This document shows, piece by piece, positions 6,185 through 11,687 of a DNA stretch of 11,687 nucleotides (positions are counted from its first letter, which is position 1; the number at the start of each line of letters is the position of its first letter). Source of the DNA: an uncultured Bacilli bacterium (lineage in GTDB: Bacteria > Bacillota_I > Bacilli_A > RF39 > UBA660). The translations under genes were made by a program, and so were the position numbers. Below the pieces are notes generated by a model. That model ran no database searches. It was given only the letters and a program-made list of their open reading frames with translations, and was not told where the DNA came from. Location of the stretch: assembly GCA_934096315.1 (NCBI GenBank), contig CAKOLT010000027.1:1-11687 (forward strand), given 5' to 3'.

Positions 6185-7374
6185 ATTCTTAATATGTCAT
6201 ATTGATACACTTTTTTTGGTACTTTAAACATAATTATCTCTTTTGGGTGTCTTGCACACTCTAATAAATTGCCTACACTATCATAGATATCTCCAATAGC
6301 AAAGGAAAATGGCTCAATATTTGGACCAAAAAATTCTACATTATCTCCCTTTTTAAAATAGTTACGTTCTTCCAGAGTAACCATCATATTATTCTCATTA
6401 AAATCTAAAACTACCCCAAGAAAGTCTTGATTAGAATCTTCTTGTCTCCCTAAGTAATATTGCTCGTTAACCCCTGGAAGACCACTATAAAACTGCTCTA
6501 TATTATCTCTATTAGATACTCTATTTAATATCTTACTATAATATTCTAATTTTTCTTTAGTTAGTTTACCATCATAATAGTCATTAATAGCACTCTTATA
6601 AGTATTTATAACTGTAGCAACGTAATAATCACTTCTCATTCTTCCCTCTACTTTAAGAGAGCATATACCAATATCAATCATATCTGGTAAATTATATATC
6701 ATAGTTAAATCTTTAGTGGACATAGTAAACTTTGTAATAGATTCTATTTTATTTTTATCTTTATCATATAGGTCAAACTCCCACCTGCAGACTTGACTAC
6801 ATCCTCCCCGATTGGCATCTCTATTTGTAAAATAGTTAGAGAGTGTACATCTACCACTAATGGAAGAGCACATTGCTCCATGGACAAATGTCTCTATTTG
6901 CATACCTGTTTTATCTATTATTTCTTTAATATTATCCCTACTAGATTCTCTAGCTAAGACTACTCTAGTTACTCCAAGGGATTTAAAGAATAAGACGCTT
7001 TCATAATTTAAGACAGAATATTGTGTAGAGATATGTATTTCTATATTTATATCATTATCTTTAATTATATCTATAATAAAGGGATCTGATATGATAATAG
7101 CATCTACTTTTATACTTTCTAAATATTTTAGATAATCTACTAAATCTAATAGGTCTTCATTATGAAATACTATGTTAACAGTAACATAAATCTTTTTACC
7201 TAGATTGTGAGCATACTCACAGGCAGTCTTTAAGTCTTCTCTATTAAAATTTTTAGCATTAGCCCTTAGGCTATAACTTAATCCCCCAAGATAACAAGCA
7301 TCTGCTCCATATAGAAAAGCTGTTTTTAACCTCTCTAAATTACCAGCGGGTGCTAATAACTCTACTCTATTCAT
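6175..7374 (-). CDS. U32 family protein, TrhP2/YrrO-like tRNA uridine-34 5-hydroxylation protein
   Basis: This 399-residue protein is annotated in older records as collagenase-like peptidase U32. Characterised relatives (E. coli TrhP/YegQ; B. subtilis YrrO with YrrN) are needed to form 5-hydroxyuridine at tRNA position 34, using an iron-sulfur cluster and prephenate. The N-terminal barrel begins ELLAPAGNLERLKTA and contains the GADACYLGG segment. The diagnostic stretch starts VHGAMC and has four cysteines, C169, C176, C192 and C196, the last two around NRGGCSQVCRW. The C-terminal part (about 310-399) resembles the small U32 C-terminal beta domain. The ATG overlaps the upstream stop by 4 bases (ATGA) and follows AAAGGAGGG, so translation is coupled to the TrmR/U32 fusion. 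The tRNA role is inferred by family and operon. Confidence 0.88.
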   Translation of the reverse strand: MNRVELLAPAGNLERLKTAFLYGADACYLGGLSYSLRANAKNFNREDLKTACEYAHNLGKKIYVTVNIVFHNEDLLDLVDYLKYLESIKVDAIIISDPFIIDIIKDNDINIEIHISTQYSVLNYESVLFFKSLGVTRVVLARESSRDNIKEIIDKTGMQIETFVHGAMCSSISGRCTLSNYFTNRDANRGGCSQVCRWEFDLYDKDKNKIESITKFTMSTKDLTMIYNLPDMIDIGICSLKVEGRMRSDYYVATVINTYKSAINDYYDGKLTKEKLEYYSKILNRVSNRDNIEQFYSGLPGVNEQYYLGRQEDSNQDFLGVVLDFNENNMMVTLEERNYFKKGDNVEFFGPNIEPFSFAIGDIYDSVGNLLECARHPKEIIMFKVPKKVYQYDILRIKI

Positions 7375-8768
7375 AAGGATCCCTCCTTTAATTTGAATAT
7401 GGTTTTTTTGTTAAAGAAACCCTCATAACACTCTTCATTTATTTTTTTTCTTTGCAGAAAATCTCTTAATATTTTTTTGTAGTCTTCTTCATCAAATAAG
7501 TTAATAACTAAATAATCTATTTCGCTTAATTCATCTAATCTATTTATTAGGTTTATCTTCGGGGTATAAATTACTGTACCAGATTCCTCCTGTTTAATAG
7601 GGTACATACAACAATCATCATCATTTTGCAAATAATAATAACTACTACTAGGTTTTCTATCTATATACTTAAAGTAATTAGTTATTAAACTTCTTCTTGA
7701 GTAAAACATAGGGATATGTCCATATACATTCATAAATATTTCCATATTTGTATTTTTCTTTATTTCTTTAATTTCTTCAAAAATTATATCACTAGTAATA
7801 TAAGTAGAATTAATATTCCTCCTTTTATAGAAATTATTACTATATATACTAGCATTTAGATGCTCCTGGTAGATTACTAAAAGATTAGTCATGTCAAGTC
7901 TACTTGCAATATTATATACAGCCATATCATAGAATAAAATCTTAAATATTTTCATGTTTTTTAGTCTTTTTAATACTTCTTCTAAATTCTGCAAATCATC
8001 ATTACTCATAACTTTATTTAAGGATACTATAACTTTCTTACCCTTATATCTATCTATTATTTGTTCAAGTTCGTTTACGTGTACATAGAAGTTTCCAAAA
8101 GAAGATAAAGAGTCAATGCTTACGATGATTCCTTCAATATCATAGCTATAAAGGCTATTAAGTGCTTCTCTATCTTGGACATTAATTATTAATCTATTTC
8201 TTCTTTTAGATATAGCTATAGTGTCTCCGACGGGAATATATTTTGTATTAAATTCTTTGTTACTACCTAAATAAGTAATATAATCTTTAATCTTATCTAC
8301 TAATTTTTGTTGATTCTTTGTTTTTATTAAGGAAGAGTCTTCTAATAGACCGTGAAAAGAAATATTATCCGTAATAATTGTTCCATCATAACTTAAGTTT
8401 TTAGAAAATTTCTCAAAGAATGCTTTATTTTTACCTTTAGAAGCATCTATAAAAACTAAATCAAACGTACTATCACAAGTATAGTCTAAAGCATCCATAT
8501 TATAAACAGTAATTCTATCACTTAGGTTGAATTTATTAATATTATCTATAGCTATATTATATCTTTCTGTATCTTTTTCTAATGATACAACAGTTATATC
8601 ATCACTAGTTAAAGCCATCTTGATACTGGAATATCCAATTGCAGTACCTACTTCTAATATTCTTTTAATGTTATGCTCCTTTATATAATCACATAAATAC
8701 TCTATAGCATCCTTATTCATAATAGGAACATTATTTAATTTAGCATACTCTTCTAACTGTCTTAACAT
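7371..8768 (-). CDS. Fusion: TrmR-type O-methyltransferase + YrrN/TrhP1-like U32 domain
   Basis: This 465-residue protein has two parts. Residues 1-190 are a class I SAM-dependent O-methyltransferase: motif I LEVGTAIGYSS (38-48), acidic E64 after strand 2, metal-site candidates D108 (FIDASKGK) and D134-N135, and the terminal strand PVGDTIAISKRR typical of the YrrM/TrmR group. TrmR methylates 5-hydroxyuridine-34 to 5-methoxyuridine. Residues 191-465 resemble YrrN (TrhP1), a U32 paralogue lacking most Fe-S cysteines: VSLNKVMSNDDLQNLEE (248-264), YSRRSLITNYFKY (356-368), TPKINLINRLDEL (402-414) and a closing GFF.K motif (450-454). In B. subtilis these are separate neighbouring genes. It overlaps the upstream acyltransferase gene by 29 bases and the downstream U32 gene by 4. 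AAAGGAG lies 9 bases before the ATG at 8768. Confidence 0.85.
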   Translation of the reverse strand: MLRQLEEYAKLNNVPIMNKDAIEYLCDYIKEHNIKRILEVGTAIGYSSIKMALTSDDITVVSLEKDTERYNIAIDNINKFNLSDRITVYNMDALDYTCDSTFDLVFIDASKGKNKAFFEKFSKNLSYDGTIITDNISFHGLLEDSSLIKTKNQQKLVDKIKDYITYLGSNKEFNTKYIPVGDTIAISKRRNRLIINVQDREALNSLYSYDIEGIIVSIDSLSSFGNFYVHVNELEQIIDRYKGKKVIVSLNKVMSNDDLQNLEEVLKRLKNMKIFKILFYDMAVYNIASRLDMTNLLVIYQEHLNASIYSNNFYKRRNINSTYITSDIIFEEIKEIKKNTNMEIFMNVYGHIPMFYSRRSLITNYFKYIDRKPSSSYYYLQNDDDCCMYPIKQEESGTVIYTPKINLINRLDELSEIDYLVINLFDEEDYKKILRDFLQRKKINEECYEGFFNKKTIFKLKEGSL

Positions 8769-9747
8769 ACTCTACCACTCCTTTCTTAAATCTATAATAA
8801 ATGACAGATATTAAAATAGATATAATGACTACTAGAACATAGAGTATTAAACTATTATTAATAACTATATTTTCTATACTTAAAATTTTGGCTGAAAATC
8901 TTACTAAGATGAGTACTAAGGGATGAATTATATATATATAAGTAGAAATGTTTCTTAACTCCTTATTAGCAGAAGTACTACTACTTACTAGATAAGAAAA
9001 TAAACATATCATAAGGGGAATTAGGAATATATACATACTGTCATGCTTCTGGAGGTTATTTGTGTGTAATAAATAAGCTTCTAGAAACATTAAGATAAAA
9101 AAGATAATACTATATAATACTGGTTTATTTATTTTAAATATGGATTTTTTAACAGCATAACCTAAATACAAGAATATGGGCATGTAAAATACTCCATTAC
9201 GGGTATAGTCAAAGATACTAAATATTATATTATATATATTATTAATTAAGGGGATATTACTAAATATACCGTAATAACTGTCTCCGATTAGTCCTAATAT
9301 ATATAGTATAGTGGCTACTAAGCCTGCTTTACTAGGAATCTTTTTAATTAGAAAATATGTAATAATTAGACCTAAGATAAGACCTGGGAAATACCATAGA
9401 TGATACATTGTACCATTAATGAATATATCTTTTAGTAGGTTTATTATATTGATGTTATTAAATGATCCAGTATATATATTTATAGGGATATATAATAAAA
9501 TACAAAGTATATATATGTGAAGTATTTTCTTTATGTAACTTATTAAGGTAAGCTTATTACTAAGGGCCTTATCTAGAATGAAGTATCCAGTTATCATTAG
9601 AAACAGTGGGACTGCTACTCTACATATTACCCTAGTAAAATAAAAGTCTATTTCACTAGATATAGTAACTAAAGGGGAAATATGAATAGCAACTACCATA
9701 AGGGCTGCTAAAAACCTATAAGTATCTAAGTTTATTTTCTTAATCAT
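8740..9747 (-). CDS. Acyltransferase-3 family membrane protein, like the VanT membrane domain
   Basis: This 335-residue integral membrane protein has roughly ten hydrophobic segments and a short basic C-terminus. Family features: YRFLAALMVVAIH (10-22, with R11 and H22), the CRVAVPLFLMITGYF segment, and YHLWYFPGL (115-123). From memory it resembles the N-terminal membrane part of VanT-type serine racemases of vancomycin-resistance clusters, including IGDSYYG, TRNGVFYMPIF and KHDSMYIFL equivalents. The C-terminal racemase domain is absent; the gene ends normally. Substrate is unknown; acyl transfer to a wall component or amino-acid transport are possible. It has its own promoter and AAAGGAAG before the ATG, and is the first gene of the operon with the tRNA-modification genes, whose coding region it overlaps by 29 bases. 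Confidence 0.85.
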   Translation of the reverse strand: MIKKINLDTYRFLAALMVVAIHISPLVTISSEIDFYFTRVICRVAVPLFLMITGYFILDKALSNKLTLISYIKKILHIYILCILLYIPINIYTGSFNNINIINLLKDIFINGTMYHLWYFPGLILGLIITYFLIKKIPSKAGLVATILYILGLIGDSYYGIFSNIPLINNIYNIIFSIFDYTRNGVFYMPIFLYLGYAVKKSIFKINKPVLYSIIFFILMFLEAYLLHTNNLQKHDSMYIFLIPLMICLFSYLVSSSTSANKELRNISTYIYIIHPLVLILVRFSAKILSIENIVINNSLILYVLVVIISILISVIYYRFKKGVVEYVKTVRRVC

Positions 9748-9772
9748 CTCTTACTTCCTTTCTTTTTAGTAT

Positions 9773-9801
9773 ATAGTACCATATTTACCATAAAAAGTCA
9801 A
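9773..9801 (-). promoter_or_regulatory. Promoter of the acyltransferase/TrmR/U32 operon
   Basis: -35 TTGACT (9796-9801, 5/6), spacer of 17 ending in TGG, -10 TACTAT (9773-9778), so an extended -10 element is present. The -35 box overlaps the T tract of the terminator at 9800-9865. Confidence 0.75.
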
Positions 9802-9865
9802 AAAGATGATGTATAATACGGTGTGTAAATTAATTAATAGTTTACTTACCGTATTATACACCATC
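9800..9865 (-). terminator. Terminator of the surface-protein gene (18-bp inverted repeat)
   Basis: Inverted repeat 9805-9822 / 9848-9865 matches at 17 of 18 positions. The one exception is a G-T pair in minus-strand RNA (A-C in plus-strand RNA), so the structure suits minus-strand transcripts. An inner 5-bp stem GTAAA/TTTAC extends it across a small internal loop. Five Ts follow (9804 down to 9800). It ends transcription about 75 bases after the stop at 9940. Confidence 0.8.
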
Positions 9866-9876
9866 TATACACCATC
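9855..9876. repeat. Tandem 11-bp direct repeat
   Basis: TATACACCATC occurs twice without a gap (9855-9865 and 9866-9876). A third, inverted copy with one change lies at 9805-9815. One copy forms the base of the terminator stem and the other lies just outside it, so either could pair with the opposite arm. Confidence 0.85.
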
Positions 9877-9896
9877 ATTTACTCCCCTTGCACGTG

Positions 9897-9929
9897 CCTG
9901 CTGGGCGTCGCCAGCGGGGAATATTTTTT
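9897..9929. other. G+C-rich hairpin downstream of the surface-protein gene
   Basis: CCTGCTGG (9897-9904) and CCAGCGGG (9911-9918) form an 8-bp stem with a 6-base loop, one G-T on the plus strand; on the minus strand the core is GCTGG/CCAGC. Plus-strand bases 9924-9929 are six Ts, so it could terminate plus-strand transcripts. The flank includes the palindrome GCACGTGC (9890-9897). Bases 9881-9920 are about 72% G+C. It starts 21 bases past the stop of the surface protein, a position where diversity-generating retroelement targets often carry a hairpin. Confidence 0.55.
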
Positions 9930-9939
9930 CTTTAGTCTT

Positions 9940-11553
9940 CTACCTTGTTATAATGTACGGATTGTTTAAAGTTCCGCCACCACTGCTAAATATTACGTCA
10001 GATTTCAGACTAAGGACTGGGCGGACCAGACCCCCGTCGCGGATGTTGCTGAATTTGAGGACACTACTGCCACCATACAGTTTGATGCCCATCGCATCAT
10101 CAGGGTTTATAGAGCGGGGAGACTGTAACCATTCCCAATATAATGATGTTAACCAGTCTTTTATATAACAATTATTATTCTGATAATTAAACGCTTCTTT
10201 TTGACATGTATTTCCTGCTGCGAATAAATAATCTGATGGATACATTAGTCCTACATTTCCTTCCCAATATAATGGTCTGTTTTCGTCATACCTTGCAGGT
10301 GTGTTATCACTTCTTACAAATGTCCTCTCCATTTTATACATTGTGAATCCATTCTGATTCTGGCTATCGTCTCCTGGATATGCTTCTGCTAAATAATATC
10401 TAGAGTCCCCTATCATATTTTTTGCAGTACTACTTAACTTATAATTAGTAAAGTCTACATCTCTTCCACTTTGGTTATTACTATCATACATCTTTCCTAT
10501 ATTAGCAGTATCACTCCACCAAATACCACTATTAAGCATTATCATAAGAGAGCTACCACTTGTAGTACTATTACTATAGTTATTAGTTATATTATTTCTT
10601 GTCTCTGTTGGAGTTGCCCAGATATTTGCATATGTTCCATCTGACTTATAATCCCATGCAAAGGTATCTACTGTTCCATCAGTAAGAACAGTTGCCTTTA
10701 TTACCTTTAATCTATTAGTACCCTCTAACTCATCATAAATACTACCTATTATTCTATATAAATGCTTATCTGGACACGTAGTACTACCATCAAAGTCTAG
10801 ACATACATAATTATTAGGATTTGCTCCATAATATCTGTAATCTGTTGAGGCAGGTATTACTGCTCCAGTAACACTTACATCTGCCCCGATTTCCTCATGT
10901 TCCACTTTATATACTCCACTACCAGTGTCCCCACTTGTTCCATCATCTAGACTCTCTACTATATTTGTACCAAAATATTTAAGTGAAGAGTCAGTACCCA
11001 CTACATTAAGGGTAAAATCAAAACTTTGATTCTGCATTGTATCAGGGTTTTCATTGTTACCATCTATCCATATATATAGATCATATTTACTTAAATCAGT
11101 AGTTAAAGTTCCTGCATTACTACTTAGACTAGCTAGTGCTATATCAGTAGTACCTGATACTACAGATTTAAAGTTGCCTCCTACAGTGGTGCCATCTGGT
11201 TTAACTAAAGTCCACTTAAATGATTCATGATTAAGACCACTGTCAATACTGTTTACATGAAGAGTCATGGTAACAGTTACATTATCTGTTGGAGTATCTT
11301 TAAGTTTAATCTTAATACTTTTTCTTACTGCTCCCTCACTAGTATAGTTTTTAACGGGTACTAGATTAGCCCCTGTTATGTCTGCTCCATCATCTAAATA
11401 TACCATAGCTCCTTCTACGGTAAAACTTATATTAGTATTATTAGTACTATTCCATATAAAGTACCCAAAAGCTACACTTATCCCTGTTAATACTGTGGCA
11501 ATTAGTACTGATACTATCGCTAATTTTGGAGTTATTTTATTACTTTCTTCCAT
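9940..11553 (-). CDS. Membrane-anchored surface protein with variable-type C-terminal domain
   Basis: This 537-residue protein starts at the ATG at 11553, preceded by AGGAAGG. An earlier ATG at 11583 directly follows a terminator T tract and has no ribosome binding site. A positively flanked hydrophobic segment (about 11-34) is a signal-anchor. Residues about 41-190 look like a beta-sandwich rich in Thr, Ser and Asn; a Gly/Ser linker follows near 203-215. The C-terminal region has cysteine pairs C251/C260 (VCLDFDGSTTCPD) and C450/C462, the segment NVGLMYPSDY, and WLQSPRS near 476-482, ending VRPVLSLKS and NPYIITR. I recognise this layout from surface proteins of gut Bacilli whose ends resemble lectin/FGE-fold domains. 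The last part uses G+C-rich codons unlike the rest. Function unknown; ligand display or adhesion is inferred. Confidence 0.85.
   Translation of the reverse strand: MEESNKITPKLAIVSVLIATVLTGISVAFGYFIWNSTNNTNISFTVEGAMVYLDDGADITGANLVPVKNYTSEGAVRKSIKIKLKDTPTDNVTVTMTLHVNSIDSGLNHESFKWTLVKPDGTTVGGNFKSVVSGTTDIALASLSSNAGTLTTDLSKYDLYIWIDGNNENPDTMQNQSFDFTLNVVGTDSSLKYFGTNIVESLDDGTSGDTGSGVYKVEHEEIGADVSVTGAVIPASTDYRYYGANPNNYVCLDFDGSTTCPDKHLYRIIGSIYDELEGTNRLKVIKATVLTDGTVDTFAWDYKSDGTYANIWATPTETRNNITNNYSNSTTSGSSLMIMLNSGIWWSDTANIGKMYDSNNQSGRDVDFTNYKLSSTAKNMIGDSRYYLAEAYPGDDSQNQNGFTMYKMERTFVRSDNTPARYDENRPLYWEGNVGLMYPSDYLFAAGNTCQKEAFNYQNNNCYIKDWLTSLYWEWLQSPRSINPDDAMGIKLYGGSSVLKFSNIRDGGLVRPVLSLKSDVIFSSGGGTLNNPYIITR
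10006..10140 (-). other. Candidate DGR variable region in the surface-protein gene
   Basis: Codons 472-516 of the 537-residue frame, from YWEWLQSPRS to RPVLSL. Bases 10021-10080 are about 58% G+C, against a much AT-richer remainder of the gene, and codons switch to CTG, GTC, CTC, CGC, ATC and GGC. The position at the C-terminal end of a lectin/FGE-like domain, followed by a G+C-rich hairpin, fits a diversity-generating retroelement target. No template repeat, reverse transcriptase or accessory gene is in the window, so this rests on composition, position and family resemblance. Confidence 0.45.
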
Positions 11554-11563
11554 ATATATATTT

Positions 11564-11570
11564 CCTTCCT
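11564..11570 (-). promoter_or_regulatory. Ribosome binding site fixing the surface-protein start
   Basis: AGGAAGG lies 10 bases before the ATG at 11553. The alternative ATG at 11583 has only terminator sequence upstream. This favours the 537-residue product. Confidence 0.7.
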
Positions 11571-11583
11571 CTCTTACATGCAT

Positions 11584-11635
11584 AAAAAGACCATGACAAA
11601 CTAGAATACCCCTGTATTCTTACTGTCATAGTCTT
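11584..11635 (-). terminator. Strong hairpin terminator just upstream of the surface-protein gene
   Basis: Outer arms 11587-11598 and 11624-11635 pair over 12 positions (one G-T in minus-strand RNA); an inner 7-bp stem (11603-11609 with 11614-11620) closes on a 4-base loop. Five Ts follow on the minus strand (11588-11584). It ends either an upstream gene beyond the window or a leader RNA of this gene, since only about 30 bases separate it from the ATG at 11553. The plus-strand flank is also T-rich. Confidence 0.75.
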
Positions 11636-11655
11636 CTATTTTTATTCTTATTTTC

Positions 11656-11671
11656 TTACCAAAATTGGTAA
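11656..11671. repeat. 16-bp palindrome upstream of the surface-protein gene
   Basis: TTACCAAAATTGGTAA is a perfect palindrome with 7-base arms around AA. It lies about 100 bases before the ATG at 11553 and has no T tract, so it is more like an operator or protein-binding site than a terminator. No factor can be named. Confidence 0.4.
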
Positions 11672-11687
11672 TTATTTTAATAGGTGC

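Noticed and set aside
9805..9865. Mobile-element end or insertion-sequence inverted repeats
   Set aside because: The repeats are 25 bases apart with no transposase and have a T tract, so a terminator explains them better.
9806..10168. Plus-strand open frame of 120 codons antisense to the end of the surface-protein gene
   Set aside because: It runs through the terminator inverted repeat, the G+C-rich hairpin and the opposite strand of a well-supported gene, with no ribosome binding site or recognisable domain.
11554..11583. Surface protein beginning at 11583
   Set aside because: That ATG immediately follows the terminator T tract and lacks a ribosome binding site; the ATG at 11553 has one.

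Overview
The window looks like a chromosomal segment of an AT-rich (roughly 30% G+C by eye) Bacillota, most likely a member of the Bacilli. The reasons are the gene order (rpsO-pnp, greA-tig, a trmR/U32 locus next to greA), strong AAGGAGG ribosome binding sites, tRNA genes with encoded CCA, and typical T-tailed hairpin terminators. The standard code is in use: one gene ends in TGA inside an ATGA overlap, and tryptophan is encoded by TGG in the stretches I translated. The surface protein at the right end resembles a family I associate with uncultured gut Bacilli/Mollicutes-like lineages. That lineage assignment is an inference.

Layout, left to right. (1) 1-449, plus strand: end of a tRNA operon, Val(TAC, 5' end cut off)-Thr(TGT)-Tyr(GTA)-Gln(TTG)-Lys(TTT), closed by a terminator. 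Everything after this is on the minus strand. (2) 488-3104: rpsO (S15) and pnp (PNPase), with a promoter, a leader hairpin whose loop can pair with the rpsO Shine-Dalgarno, and an intergenic hairpin. (3) 3377-4381: uppP (undecaprenyl-diphosphatase) followed 9 bases later by a tRNA-Thr(GGT) gene and a terminator. (4) 4383-6157: greA-tig, with a near-consensus promoter. (5) 6160-9801: an operon of a VanT-like acyltransferase-3 membrane protein, a fusion of a TrmR-type tRNA methyltransferase to a TrhP1/YrrN-like U32 domain, and a second U32 protein (TrhP2/YrrO-like) with its four cysteines. (6) 9800-11687: one large anchored surface protein between two strong hairpins.

How the genes fit together. 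Block 5 is a compact form of the Bacillus subtilis yrrM-yrrN-yrrO cluster, which makes 5-hydroxyuridine and then 5-methoxyuridine at the tRNA wobble position. In B. subtilis it also lies just upstream of greA. Two of its probable substrates, tRNA-Val(TAC) and tRNA-Thr(TGT), are in this window. Blocks 2-4 are housekeeping: mRNA decay, ribosome assembly, cell-wall lipid recycling, transcript rescue and protein folding.

The accessory part is block 6. The surface protein has a signal-anchor, a beta-rich N-terminal domain and a lectin/FGE-like C-terminal domain. The last part of the gene switches abruptly to G+C-rich codons (about 58% over 10021-10080) and is followed by a G+C-rich hairpin. I read this as a candidate target (variable region) of a diversity-generating retroelement whose reverse transcriptase and template lie outside the window. 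It is a hypothesis.
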